A DNA stretch of 64,000 nt from NCBI GenBank assembly GCA_964561785.1, contig CAZLRF010000017.1:1-64000 (forward strand), read 5' to 3'. The notes under the pieces were generated by a model. It made no database searches. It was given only the letters and a program-made list of their open reading frames with translations, and had not been told where the DNA came from. A program made the translations under genes and the position numbers. Source of the DNA: DATBSL01 sp964561785 (GTDB lineage: Bacteria > Acidobacteriota > Vicinamibacteria > Fen-336). Shown one piece after another: positions 41,648 to 50,690 of the stretch; positions within the stretch are counted from its first letter, which is position 1; each line of letters begins with the position of its first letter.

Positions 41648-43509
41648 GCCGCGGGGGGCGGCGCTTCGGGACGCGCGGCGGGGGTCGACCTCGCGTCCCC
41701 GATCAGCGAGTTGAGATCGAACTGGCGAGAGGCCACGGAGGCCCGGCGCGCCTTGGCGGGGCTGACGTCGCCCGCGAGGAAGCCCCGCTCGAAGGCCTCG
41801 ACGCACCGGGAATCGAACTTCTTGCCCGCGAGGAACTTCAGGCGGGCGATCGCGGCCTCGAAGGTCATGGCCTTGGAGTAGGGCCGGTCGGTGGTCATCG
41901 CGTCGAACGCGTCGGCCACGCTCACGATCCGGCCGAAGAGGGGGATCTCGTCCCCCCTCAGCCCGCGCGGGTAGCCGCTGCCGTCCACGTTCTCGTGGTG
42001 CATGAGCCCGTCGCCCGCCTTCTCCTTGAGCAGCGGCACCGCCTCGAGGATGTGCTCCCCCTTGGTGGGGTGCTGCTTCATGATCTCGTACTCCTCGTCG
42101 GTCAGCGCGGCCGCCTTGCGCAGGATCTTGTCCTCGATGCCGATCTTGCCCACGTCGTGGATGATCCCGGACAGGTGCACCCGCTCCACCTCCGCGAACT
42201 CCATCCCGAGGTGCTTGGCCACGCAGGCCGAGTAGTAGGCGACCCGCTCGGAGTGGCCGCGGGTGTAGGGGTCCTTCTCGTCGATCGCGTTGGCGAGCAT
42301 GCGGATCGAGCCCATGAAGAGCTCCTTGTTCTCCTCGGCCCGCCGGCGGACCTCCTCAATCGCCTTCTGGATCTCCTCCCCCATCTGGTTGAACGCGTCG
42401 GCGAGGACCCCCACCTCGTTCCCGCTGTCGACCGCCACGCGGGTTCCGTAGTCGCCGCCGGCGAGCCGCCGCGCGCCGGCGGCCAGCCTCTGCACGGGCC
42501 GGCTGATCTGGCCGGCGAAGAGCGAGCCGAGGACGGCGGCGAGGGCGGCCACGATCGCGACCAGGATGACCGACTTGCGCTTGAGGTCGATGGCCGTGAA
42601 GTAGGCCTTCTCGACGTCCACCTGCACCATGACGCCCCAGTCGGAGTCGTCGGGGACCCTCATGTACGTCCCGAGCATCTCGTGCGGGACGCCGTCCTCG
42701 CGCGTCATCTCGAATCGGGTCGTCCCGAAGCCGCCGCTGCGACGGCGTCCGGGCTCCGCGCCGTCTCCCTGGGAGGTCTGCTCGAGGAAGTCGCGGACGA
42801 TGGGAACGCCGCTCGCGTCCTCGCCGAGCGGCCGCGTCGGATCGGAGTGGGCGATGAAGCGCCCCCGGTTGTCGACGACGAACACCTCGAACAGGCCGCT
42901 GCTGCCGCTCGCCTTCGTGATCTCGCGGATCGGCTGCAGGCTGGCCACCGCGAGGACGACGCCCTGCACCCGGCCGGCCACCGCGACCGGCTCCCCGAGG
43001 ACGACCACCGGCTCCTGCAGCGATTCGGACACGATCGGCACCGACAGCATCGCCTTGCCGTTCTGGCCGCGGTGGAAGGCCTCGCCGAGCTGCTCCTGCA
43101 GCCGCGCGTCGCCCTGCAGGTCGAGACCGGCCTGGGGGCCGCTCGCGCTGGCGGCGTCGACCACGCTCAGGTAGACGAGGCTCCCCGAGTCGTAGCGGGC
43201 GAGGGCCCGCTCCTCGCGGATGCGGGCGAGGCGAGCGGCGAAGCCCGCGGTCCCCGGGTCCGCCTCGAGGGTGCGGGCGATCGCCGCGACCTGGGTCCGC
43301 AGCCCCTCCACGTAGATCGCGACCTGCGTGGAGATCAGGCGGGCCTTGTCGAGCTGCCACTCCTTCTGGTTCGACTCGATGCTCTCCCGGCTGGACGTGA
43401 CCAGCTGGTAGGAGGTCAGGACGAGGGGCACGACGCCGACGGCGAAGAGCAGGGCGAGGATCGAGTAGAGGATCCGGCCCCGGCGGTTGCGGGCGGGTCG
43501 CTCCGCCAT
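41644..43509 (-). CDS. Membrane sensor with HD-GYP output domain
   Basis: A 621-residue protein. A membrane helix (about 13-35), a large periplasmic dCache-like sensor (about 36-325), a second membrane helix (about 330-352) and a HAMP domain lead to a cytoplasmic HD-GYP domain (about 400-585). HDVGKIGI near 450 and HHENVDGSGYPRGL near 503 contain the metal and GYP residues, so it should be an active c-di-GMP phosphodiesterase controlled by an outside signal. A tail of about 35 residues is disordered. It is four bases downstream of the adenylate cyclase gene. Confidence 0.93.
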   Translation of the reverse strand: MAERPARNRRGRILYSILALLFAVGVVPLVLTSYQLVTSSRESIESNQKEWQLDKARLISTQVAIYVEGLRTQVAAIARTLEADPGTAGFAARLARIREERALARYDSGSLVYLSVVDAASASGPQAGLDLQGDARLQEQLGEAFHRGQNGKAMLSVPIVSESLQEPVVVLGEPVAVAGRVQGVVLAVASLQPIREITKASGSSGLFEVFVVDNRGRFIAHSDPTRPLGEDASGVPIVRDFLEQTSQGDGAEPGRRRSGGFGTTRFEMTREDGVPHEMLGTYMRVPDDSDWGVMVQVDVEKAYFTAIDLKRKSVILVAIVAALAAVLGSLFAGQISRPVQRLAAGARRLAGGDYGTRVAVDSGNEVGVLADAFNQMGEEIQKAIEEVRRRAEENKELFMGSIRMLANAIDEKDPYTRGHSERVAYYSACVAKHLGMEFAEVERVHLSGIIHDVGKIGIEDKILRKAAALTDEEYEIMKQHPTKGEHILEAVPLLKEKAGDGLMHHENVDGSGYPRGLRGDEIPLFGRIVSVADAFDAMTTDRPYSKAMTFEAAIARLKFLAGKKFDSRCVEAFERGFLAGDVSPAKARRASVASRQFDLNSLIGDARSTPAARPEAPPPAA

Positions 43510-43513
43510 CGGG

Positions 43514-45172
43514 TCAGGCCTCGCCCGCGGGAGACGCGGCGGGCGCCTCCCCCGCGGACGGCACCACCACCTCGAAGACGCGGACCTCCCTCTCCTTGCC
43601 CTTGAGGGCGAACGAGCCGAGCGGCCGGCACTCGAACAGCCCCTCGACGAGGCGGAGCGTCTGCTCGCCGATCACGACCGAGCCGGGTCGGGCCACCGAG
43701 CTCTCGAGGCGGCTCGCGGTGTTCACGGTGTCCCCGAGCACCGTGTACTCCTTCTTGTTGACGCTGCCGATCTCCCCCGCCACCGCCTTGCCGGAGTTGA
43801 TGCCGATCCGGATGCGGAAGTGGGGCCCCTCCTTGCGCTCGGCGTTCCACTCCGCGAGGCGCTCCTGCATCTCGACCGCGGCCCGGATCGCCCGCTGCGC
43901 GTGGTCGGGCATGTCGAGGGGCGCCCCGAACACCGCCATGATCGCGTCGCCGATGTACTTGTCGAGCGTGCCCTCGTACTTGAAGATCACGTCCGTCATC
44001 CGCGAGAGGTAGTCGTTGAGGAGGAGAGCCACCGCGGAAGGGCTCATCTTCTCGGACATCGAGGTGAAGCCGCTGATGTCGGCGAAGAGGATCGACACCT
44101 CCCGCACCTCCGGCGCTCCGAGCTCGGCCCCCTGGGTGTCGGAGGCGGCGAGGATGCGGCTCGCGACCTGGGGGGAGAGGAAGCGGCCCAGGCGCTCGCG
44201 CTTCTTCTCCTCCGCCACGATCTTCTGGTTGAGCCGCGCCCGCTCGACCGCCACCGCCGCGTAGTTCGCGAGCGCGGTCAGGAGGTCGAGGTCGTTCACG
44301 GTGAAGCAGTTGGTGAGCATCGGGGAATCGACGTGGATGATCCCGATGACCTGGTCCTTGTTCCACAGGGGCGCGCACATCGCGGAGCGGATGCCGTGGA
44401 AGCGGATCGAGTCGCCCGCCCCGAAGCGCGGGTCCACCATCGCGTCGGAGGTGAGGATCGACACCCGGTCGTGCATGACGCGGTCGGCGATCGTCTTCGA
44501 GACGGTGATCCGGCCCTCGCCCGCGCCCGGGTTGCGGTGCTTCACCACCATCGGCACGAGCCGCCCGGCGTGGCCTTCCTCCTCGAGCATGAGGAACCCC
44601 CGGTCGGCGGGCATGTGCTCGAAGACGATGTCCATCACCTGCTGCAGGACCTCCTCCACGGGGCGCACGGCGATGAGCGTCTCCGCGACCTTGGTGAGGA
44701 CCTGCAGGATCCGGTTCGACTTCTCGATCTCCCGGACGTCGACCGGGGGGCGCTTCTGCTCGTCGGTCGGCGCCGCGGGGGCGGCGACCGGGCTCAGCAG
44801 GCGGGACAGCTCCCCCACCGAGCGGATGATCGTCCCCGCCTCCTCCGAGAGGGGCTTCTCCTCGTCGAGGACGACTCTGCTCTCGAGGGCCTTGCCGAAG
44901 ACGATCTCGAACTTCCCGAGGGTGATGCGGTCCCCGTCGCGCAGGTGGGCCTCGACCACCGGCACGCCGTTGACCTGCGTGCCGTTCTTCGACTTGAGGT
45001 CGACGATGCGCACGCTGCCGTCCTCGCCGACGAAGACCTTCGCGTGGTTGCGCGAGATCCCGAAGTCGCGCAGGACGATCTGGCACTCCGGGGAGCGTCC
45101 GATCACCACCTCGCCGGAGGCGAAGGTGAAGCTCTGCGGGGTGTCGCCGTCCTGGTAGGTCAGCCGGTACAT
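43514..45172 (-). CDS. FHA-GAF class III adenylate/guanylate cyclase
   Basis: A 552-residue soluble signalling enzyme. An N-terminal FHA domain (about 1-95, with GRSPEC, SRNHAKV and SKNGTQVNG) is followed by a GAF domain (about 150-325) and a class III cyclase domain (about 350-530). FADISGFTSM near 361 and YIGDAIMAVFGAP near 408 hold the two metal aspartates, and VLGDTVNTASRLES near 467 holds the conserved Asn and Arg. It should make cAMP or cGMP under control of phosphothreonine binding and a small ligand. It lies 45 bases after gpsA and four bases before the HD-GYP gene. Confidence 0.93.
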   Translation of the reverse strand: MYRLTYQDGDTPQSFTFASGEVVIGRSPECQIVLRDFGISRNHAKVFVGEDGSVRIVDLKSKNGTQVNGVPVVEAHLRDGDRITLGKFEIVFGKALESRVVLDEEKPLSEEAGTIIRSVGELSRLLSPVAAPAAPTDEQKRPPVDVREIEKSNRILQVLTKVAETLIAVRPVEEVLQQVMDIVFEHMPADRGFLMLEEEGHAGRLVPMVVKHRNPGAGEGRITVSKTIADRVMHDRVSILTSDAMVDPRFGAGDSIRFHGIRSAMCAPLWNKDQVIGIIHVDSPMLTNCFTVNDLDLLTALANYAAVAVERARLNQKIVAEEKKRERLGRFLSPQVASRILAASDTQGAELGAPEVREVSILFADISGFTSMSEKMSPSAVALLLNDYLSRMTDVIFKYEGTLDKYIGDAIMAVFGAPLDMPDHAQRAIRAAVEMQERLAEWNAERKEGPHFRIRIGINSGKAVAGEIGSVNKKEYTVLGDTVNTASRLESSVARPGSVVIGEQTLRLVEGLFECRPLGSFALKGKEREVRVFEVVVPSAGEAPAASPAGEA

Positions 45173-45184
45173 TCGCTCCCGCGC

Positions 45185-45204
45185 GAGGGGGCAACAACCC
45201 CCTC
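45185..45204 (-). other. Hairpin in the leader of the FHA-cyclase gene
   Basis: GAGGGGG and CCCCCTC pair around a six-base TTGTTG loop between the gpsA stop and the cyclase ATG. There is no T-run. It may separate the two genes or affect access to the ribosome site that follows. Confidence 0.4.
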
Positions 45205-45217
45205 TCGAATGGTCAGT

Positions 45218-46198
45218 TTACTCCCTTTTGAGGCTTCGGAGCATGAGCTCGTCCAGGGCCTCCCGCGCCGGCTTGCCCTCGTGGAGGACCGCCTTCATCT
45301 GCCGCGCGATCGGCATCTCGATGCCGGCCCGCTCGGCGAGCGCGCACGCGGCGAGAGTGGTGCGGACACCCTCGGGGTGCATCCCCGCGCTCGCCTCCGC
45401 GAGCGTCGCCCCGCGGCCGAGGCGCTGACCCACCGTGCGGTTGCGGGAGAGACCGCCCGTGCAGGTGAGCACGAGGTCGCCGAGCCCGGCGAGCCCGGCG
45501 AGGGTGTCGGGGCGCGCGCCGAGGGCGACCGCGAGGCGCGTGATCTCCGCGAGGCCGCGCGTGAGGAGGGCCGCCACCGTGTTGTGGCCGTAGCCGAGCC
45601 CGTCGACGATGCCGGCGGCGATGGCGATGACGTTCTTGAGGGCGCCGGCGAGCTCCACCCCGATCACGTCCTCGCTCGAGTAGACGCGGAAGGCGCGCGT
45701 CGCGAGCGGCCGCTGGACCCTCTCCGCGACCGCGTGGTCCGACGAGGCCACGACCACCGCGGTCGGCAGCGCTCGCGCGACCTCGAGGGCGAAGGAGGGG
45801 CCCGAGAGCACGGCCACCGCACGCCCCGGCGCCTCCGCCCGCGCGACCTCGCTCATGCGGCGCAGGGTGTCGACCTCGAGGCCCTTCGTGGCCGACACGA
45901 AGACCGCGCCCGGGGGCGCGAGACGGCCGGCGTCGCGGTAGATCCCGCGGCAGAACTCCGACGGCACGACCACGAGGACCGCCTCGGCGTCGGCGAGCGC
46001 TTCCTCGAGCCGCGGGGTGGCCCGCAGGCCCTCCGGCAGCTCGACCCCCGGCAGGTAGGCCGGGTTCTCGCGCCGCCGGGTGACGGCCTCCGCGACCTCG
46101 GGCTCGCGGATCCACATCCGCACCGGCAGGCCGGCCCGCGCGCAGTGCGCGGCGAGCGCCGTGCCCCACGCCCCGCCCCCGAGAACGGTCGTTCTCAC
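45218..46198 (-). CDS. gpsA: NAD(P)H-dependent glycerol-3-phosphate dehydrogenase
   Basis: Makes sn-glycerol 3-phosphate, the backbone of phospholipids. The 326-residue enzyme has VLGGGAWGTALA near 5 for NAD(P) binding, SATKGLE near 101, SGPSFA near 134, ELAGALKNVIAIAAG near 180 with the catalytic Lys, and GLGDLVLTCTG near 243. The GTG start overlaps the plsY stop (GTGA). plsY uses its product, so the pair forms a pathway unit. Confidence 0.96.
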   Translation of the reverse strand: MRTTVLGGGAWGTALAAHCARAGLPVRMWIREPEVAEAVTRRRENPAYLPGVELPEGLRATPRLEEALADAEAVLVVVPSEFCRGIYRDAGRLAPPGAVFVSATKGLEVDTLRRMSEVARAEAPGRAVAVLSGPSFALEVARALPTAVVVASSDHAVAERVQRPLATRAFRVYSSEDVIGVELAGALKNVIAIAAGIVDGLGYGHNTVAALLTRGLAEITRLAVALGARPDTLAGLAGLGDLVLTCTGGLSRNRTVGQRLGRGATLAEASAGMHPEGVRTTLAACALAERAGIEMPIARQMKAVLHEGKPAREALDELMLRSLKRE

Positions 46199-46803
46199 CG
46201 CGTCGCCCCTTCGCGCGTCCCCACCCGGCGCTCGGTGCCCCGGAGGATGCGCCTGAGGTTGGACCGGTGGCGGAAGAGGACGAGGGCCGCGGCGACGACG
46301 GCGGCGAGGGCGACCGGGTCGGGGCCCCGGCGGGCGAGGGCGAGGAGGGCGAGGGCGACGCCGCCTGCGATCGACCCCAGGGACACGTAGCGAGTGGCGG
46401 CGGCGGTGGCGCCGAAGACGAGCAGGGCGACGAGGGCCGCTCTCGGCACGAGCGGCGCGAACGCCCCGAGGCCGGTGGCGACGCCTTTCCCTCCCTGGAA
46501 CCGCAGCCAGACCGGGTACATGTGGCCGACGACCGCGGCGACCGCCGCCGCCGCGGGCCCGGACGCGAGACCGGGGGCGAGCCTGGCCGCGAGCGCGGTG
46601 GCGGCCGCCCCCTTGCCGAGATCGAGCAGGAGAGCGAGGGCACCCGCCGCCTTGCCCGCGCTGCGCAGCACGTTCGTCGCCCCGACGTTCCCGCTGCCCA
46701 CGCGCCGCACGTCCTCGACGCCGAAAGCGCGGGCCACGAGGAAGCTGAACGGGATCGACCCGACGAGGTAGGCGACGGCCACGACCTGGAGGAGCGCGAG
46801 CAC
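46195..46803 (-). CDS. plsY: Acyl-phosphate:glycerol-3-phosphate acyltransferase
   Basis: First membrane step of phospholipid synthesis. It acylates glycerol 3-phosphate using acyl phosphate. The 202-residue polytopic protein has GSIPFSFLVAR near 15, GSGNVGATNVLRSAGK near 37, LDLGKGA near 60 and FQGGKGVATGLG near 102, the known PlsY motifs. It starts at GTG. It is coupled to gpsA. Confidence 0.96.
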   Translation of the reverse strand: MLALLQVVAVAYLVGSIPFSFLVARAFGVEDVRRVGSGNVGATNVLRSAGKAAGALALLLDLGKGAAATALAARLAPGLASGPAAAAVAAVVGHMYPVWLRFQGGKGVATGLGAFAPLVPRAALVALLVFGATAAATRYVSLGSIAGGVALALLALARRGPDPVALAAVVAAALVLFRHRSNLRRILRGTERRVGTREGATR

Positions 46804-46809
46804 GGTGGA

Positions 46810-47376
46810 CTAGTCTACCGCCGGCCGCCCGAGGGGGAAGCGGGCGAGCGGGGTGTACACCGCGCCTCCCCGGCGCAGGTCGCTCTCGAAGATCACGAGC
46901 GTGTCGAGGCGGGTCTCTCCGAGATCCGCCGCCGGCAGCTCGGGACGCGGGGCCGGCTCGCGCCAGCGCCCGAGCGTGAGGTGGGCGCGGAAGGGCCGGC
47001 GCTCCGCCTCGAAGCCCGACGCCCGGGCCGCGCGCTCGCACCGGGCCTGCAGCTCGAGCACCGCCGGCGGCACGTCGAGGCCGAGCCACAGCACCCGGGG
47101 GCTCCCCCGCTCGGGGAACGTGCCGATGCCGGCGGCGCGGGCCCGGCACGCCGGGCAGGCCGCCGCCGCGGCGGCGAGCCGCGGAGCGAGCGCGTCGAGC
47201 CGGGCCGGGGTGGACTCCCCGAGGAAGCGCAGCGTGAGGTGGATGCCCTCGGGCCGCACGAGGCGGATCCCGCCCAGGCGTGGCCGCAGGCGTGCCTGCA
47301 GCTCGCCCAGCGCGGCGCGGAGGCGCTCCTCGATCTCGAGCGCGACGAAGGCCCGCACCGCGCCCGCCGCCGTCAC
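46810..47376 (-). CDS. thpR: RNA 2',3'-cyclic phosphodiesterase (2H/LigT family)
   Basis: Opens 2',3'-cyclic phosphates at RNA ends. The 188-residue protein has FVALEIEERL near 9 and the two HxT motifs of the 2H family: HLTLRFLGE near 48 and HLTLGR near 132. The GTG at 47376 overlaps the cinA stop (GTGA). A GTG six codons later is an alternative start. Confidence 0.9.
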   Translation of the reverse strand: MTAAGAVRAFVALEIEERLRAALGELQARLRPRLGGIRLVRPEGIHLTLRFLGESTPARLDALAPRLAAAAAACPACRARAAGIGTFPERGSPRVLWLGLDVPPAVLELQARCERAARASGFEAERRPFRAHLTLGRWREPAPRPELPAADLGETRLDTLVIFESDLRRGGAVYTPLARFPLGRPAVD

Positions 47377-48623
47377 AGGGGCGGCAGGCCGAGCAGGCCT
47401 CGCCGCACCATCTCGAGCGCCACCTGGGTCGCCTGGAAGCGGACGCGCTCGCGCCCCCCGGGGAAGAGGTTGCGCCGCACGGCGGTGCCCGCCGCGCCGC
47501 ACGTCGCCACGTAGACGAGGCCCACGGGCTTCTCGTCGGTGCCCCCCTCCGGGCCCGCGATCCCGGTGATGCCGACGCCGACGCGGGCCCCCGCGCGGGA
47601 GAGGGCCCCCGCCGCCATCGCGGCGGCCACCTCTTCCGACACCGCACCGTGCCGGTCGATGTCGGCGGCGCTCACCCCGAGCTCCTCGACCTTGGCCCGG
47701 TTCGCGTAGGTGACGAACGCCCGCTCGACGACCGCGCTCGCCCCGGGCACCTCGGTGAGCCGCGCGCAGAGCAGGCCGCCCGTGCACGACTCCGCGACGG
47801 CGAGGGTGAGGTCCCGCTCCCGCAGGAGGGACACGACGACGTGGGGCAGGTCGCGGCCGTCCTCCGAGTAGACGCGCCCCGGGAGCGCCGCGCGCAAGAG
47901 GGCGGCGAGATCCTCGATCCGGGCCTCGGCGTCCGCCTCCCCCTCCCCGTGGGCGACGAGGTGCAGCTCCACCTGGCCCGCCGCGCCGAGGATGGTGGTC
48001 TTCGGGTTCTCGAAGCGGGAGTAGATCGGGGCGGCCACCTCGTCGACGGCGCTCTCGGGCATCGCCGCGATGCGCAGCACGCGGCGGCGCACGACGCGCG
48101 AGGGTCCCGCCCGCTCGCGCAGGCGGGGCAGCACCTTCTCCTCGAACATCGGCTTCATCTCGCCCGGGGGCCCGGGAAGGAGCACGAGCACCCGCTCGCC
48201 GAGGGGGAGCCACTGGCCCGGCGCGGTGCCCCGCGCATTCTCGAGCGCGAGGGCGCCCCGGAGCAGGTCGGCCTGCTTCTCGTTCGTGGGCGACATCGTG
48301 CGCCCGAGGCGGACGAAGCGCGCGCGCAGCGTCTCGAGGATCGCCGCGTCGCGGGCGAGGGGCCGGGCCGTCGCGTCCGAGGCCGCCTCGCGGGTCAGGT
48401 CGTCGGCGGTGGGCCCGAGCCCCCCGGTGGCGATCACGACGTCGGCGCGGGCGAGCGCCTCCCGGAAGGCGGAGGCGACGAGCGCGCGATCGTCGGCGAG
48501 CGTCGCGCGCGCGACGACCTCGATGCCGGCGTCGAGCAGTCGGCCGGTGAGCCACAGGCCGTTCGTCTCCGCGCGCAGCGGCCCGAGCAGCTCGCTCCCG
48601 ACCGCGACGATCTCCGCCTTCAC
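47373..48623 (-). CDS. cinA: CinA-family protein (nicotinamide mononucleotide deamidase type)
   Basis: A 416-residue protein with the two CinA domains. The N-terminal MoCF-like domain has VAVGSELLGP near 6, TGGLGPTADDLTREA near 70 and LPGPPGEMKPMF near 150. The C-terminal PncC-type amidohydrolase domain has AVAESCTGGLLCARL near 267 and GITGIAGPEGGTDEKPVG near 356. CinA proteins recycle NMN and ADP-ribose. The GTG start overlaps the pgpA stop (GTGA). Confidence 0.94.
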   Translation of the reverse strand: MKAEIVAVGSELLGPLRAETNGLWLTGRLLDAGIEVVARATLADDRALVASAFREALARADVVIATGGLGPTADDLTREAASDATARPLARDAAILETLRARFVRLGRTMSPTNEKQADLLRGALALENARGTAPGQWLPLGERVLVLLPGPPGEMKPMFEEKVLPRLRERAGPSRVVRRRVLRIAAMPESAVDEVAAPIYSRFENPKTTILGAAGQVELHLVAHGEGEADAEARIEDLAALLRAALPGRVYSEDGRDLPHVVVSLLRERDLTLAVAESCTGGLLCARLTEVPGASAVVERAFVTYANRAKVEELGVSAADIDRHGAVSEEVAAAMAAGALSRAGARVGVGITGIAGPEGGTDEKPVGLVYVATCGAAGTAVRRNLFPGGRERVRFQATQVALEMVRRGLLGLPPL

Positions 48624-49099
48624 GCCGCGGCCCCCGCCGCGGGCCACACGAGCAGGGCGACGCGAAGGAGCAGGTGCGCGTAGACCCCGGCCGCGAGGTC
48701 GTCGGCCATGATCCCGAGGCCCCCGGGCAGCCGCTCGAGGTCGCGCGCGGGCCAGGGCTTGAGGACGTCCATCGCGCGGAACAGGAGGAAGCCGAGGGCG
48801 GCGGTCGCGGGGGTGAAGGGCAGCGCGGCGAGGGTGAGCCACTGGCCGGCCACCTCGTCCACGACCACGATCCCCGGGTCCTTCGAGGACAGCCGCGAGG
48901 CGAGCCGCCCCCCCGCGACCGTGCCGAGGCCGGCGAGGCAGAGGATCGCCGCGGCCTGCGCGGCGGGGGACGATCCGGCGAGGGGCCAGAAGAGGAGGAC
49001 GCCCACCGCGGAGCCCGCGGTCCCCGGGGCGATCGGCGAGCGGCCGGCGCCGAACGCCGTCGCCACCACCCACGCCAGGCGGTCTCCCACGGGCTTCAC
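48620..49099 (-). CDS. pgpA: Phosphatidylglycerophosphatase A
   Basis: Removes phosphate from phosphatidylglycerophosphate to make phosphatidylglycerol. The 159-residue membrane protein has SPIAPGTAGSAVGVLLFWPL near 21, KDPGIVVVDEVAGQW near 73, RAMDVLKPWPARDLERLPGG near 108 and GIMADDLAAG near 128, all PgpA landmarks. It starts at GTG. It fits with plsY and gpsA in a phospholipid group. Confidence 0.94.
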   Translation of the reverse strand: MKPVGDRLAWVVATAFGAGRSPIAPGTAGSAVGVLLFWPLAGSSPAAQAAAILCLAGLGTVAGGRLASRLSSKDPGIVVVDEVAGQWLTLAALPFTPATAALGFLLFRAMDVLKPWPARDLERLPGGLGIMADDLAAGVYAHLLLRVALLVWPAAGAAA

Positions 49100-49114
49100 C
49101 GGCCGATCATACCT

Positions 49115-50668
49115 TCAGCGCCGCCGCAGCCGCCCCTCGGGGTCGCGCGGCGCCGCGCGCAGCGTGTCGGAGTGGGCCACGAACACCCGCCCGGGCCCTC
49201 CCCTCGCCGGCCGGACGTGCTTTCTGCGCGTGACGTGCACGTCGACCTGCGCCTCGGCGCGCGCCTCGCTGAAGAAGGCCGCCGTCTCCGCGGCCTCCCG
49301 CAGGTCGTCCGCCCCGGCCCGGCCCTCGTTGTCGCGCAGGACCACGTGGGCCCCGGGGGCGTCGCGGGCGTGGAGCCACAGGTCCTCCGGCCCCGCGAGG
49401 CGGAAGGTGAGGTGGTGGTTCTCGCGCGCGTTGCGCCCGACGAGGATCGAGAGGCCGCGGCTCGTCAGGTAGTGCCGGGGAGAGCTGCCCCTGTCCCCCG
49501 CCGTCTCCTGCGCCCGCGCGTGGGGCGCGAGGCGCCCGAGGGTGGCGGCTTCGAGCACCTCGGCCTCCCGCCGGCGGGCCTCGACCAGAGCCGAGCGCGT
49601 CTCCCGCAGCCGCAGCTCCACCTGCCGGCGGGCGCGCTCCGCCCGGCGCGCCCGGTCGAACATCCGCTCGGCGTTGGCCACCGCGCACAGGCGCGGGTCG
49701 AGGGCGATCCGCAGCGTCCGAGCCGGCTCCCTCGGGTCGGGGACGTCCATGCTCTCGCGCCCCGTCTCCCGCCCGTGGCCGCGGGCGAGGAGGGCCTCCG
49801 CGCGCCGCCGCAGCGCGTCCGCGTCCGCGAGGCCTTCGATGTCCCGCTCGAGGTTCGCCGCGAGCTGCTCCAGGCGGCGCACCTGCCGGCGGACCTCGTC
49901 GAGGGCGGCGCGCCGCCGCCTCTCGAGCTCGAGGGCGCGGCGGCGCTCGTCGAGGAAGAGCCGGCCGGCCTCGAGCCAGGTCGACGGCCTCGCCTCCGCG
50001 GCGCCGCCCGCGGGCAGGCGCGGGCGGCCGTCGGCGAGCCGCGCCCGCAGGGCGACCAGGGACGCCGCGCTGCCGTCGACCTCGCGGGCGAGGGGCCCGA
50101 GGCCGGGACACGCGGAGAGAGCCGCCCGCGCGAGGGAGCGGCCCTGCGCCCGCGCCGTCTCCACCGTCGCCGCGAAGGCCTCGGGAGACATCCGGTCCCA
50201 CTCGCGCTCGGGGGCGGGATCGGGAACCGGCCATGCCGCCGCACCCTCCCCGAGCGTCCCGAGCACCTCGCCCCCGCGGACGAGGCTCAGGGCGGGCGCG
50301 GCCCCGGAGAAGCGCAGGACGAGGGTGCCGCCGCCCGTCTCGACGAGGATCACCCGTTCGCCGGGGACGCGGGAGAGCGAGAGGACACGGGCGCCGTCGA
50401 GGTGCTTCCGGACGTGGAGCAGCGCCTGCCGCGCCCGGCCCGGGACGGGGGACGCGTGGAGCTCCGCGAGGGACCGCGCGGTCTCGCGGGGCAGCAGGTA
50501 GGCCCCGGCCGTGCCGCGGCCCGCGTCGAGCCAGAGCCGGAGCTCGCGCGATCCGCCGATCTCGAGCACGAGGGCGTCGCCCGCGGCGAGGCGGGGACGG
50601 GAGAGATGGCGCCCCACGACGACGGGGCGCAGCTCGGCGAGCGTCCCGTCGAGGGCAGCGGCGTCCAC
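49115..50668 (-). CDS. rqcH: NFACT-family ribosome rescue protein (RqcH-like)
   Basis: A 517-residue protein of the RqcH/NEMF/FbpA family, which binds stalled 50S subunits and adds alanine tails. The NFACT-N domain is about 1-190, with VRKHLDGARVLSL near 86. A long coiled coil rich in arginine and glutamate spans about 235-395. The NFACT-R domain has SSPRHYLTSRGLSILVGRNA near 405 and LWLHARDAPGAHVVL near 435. The residue pair that matters for tail addition (Asp-Arg in studied RqcH) appears here as Glu-Arg in PGERVI, near 104. It lies 15 bases before pgpA. Confidence 0.88.
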   Translation of the reverse strand: MDAAALDGTLAELRPVVVGRHLSRPRLAAGDALVLEIGGSRELRLWLDAGRGTAGAYLLPRETARSLAELHASPVPGRARQALLHVRKHLDGARVLSLSRVPGERVILVETGGGTLVLRFSGAAPALSLVRGGEVLGTLGEGAAAWPVPDPAPEREWDRMSPEAFAATVETARAQGRSLARAALSACPGLGPLAREVDGSAASLVALRARLADGRPRLPAGGAAEARPSTWLEAGRLFLDERRRALELERRRRAALDEVRRQVRRLEQLAANLERDIEGLADADALRRRAEALLARGHGRETGRESMDVPDPREPARTLRIALDPRLCAVANAERMFDRARRAERARRQVELRLRETRSALVEARRREAEVLEAATLGRLAPHARAQETAGDRGSSPRHYLTSRGLSILVGRNARENHHLTFRLAGPEDLWLHARDAPGAHVVLRDNEGRAGADDLREAAETAAFFSEARAEAQVDVHVTRRKHVRPARGGPGRVFVAHSDTLRAAPRDPEGRLRRR

Positions 50669-50690
50669 GGGGAGGAGAGGCGGAGCTCGC

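Noticed and set aside
43487..46390. A 967-codon plus-strand open frame
   Set aside because: It is antisense to the adenylate cyclase and gpsA genes, which carry complete catalytic motifs.
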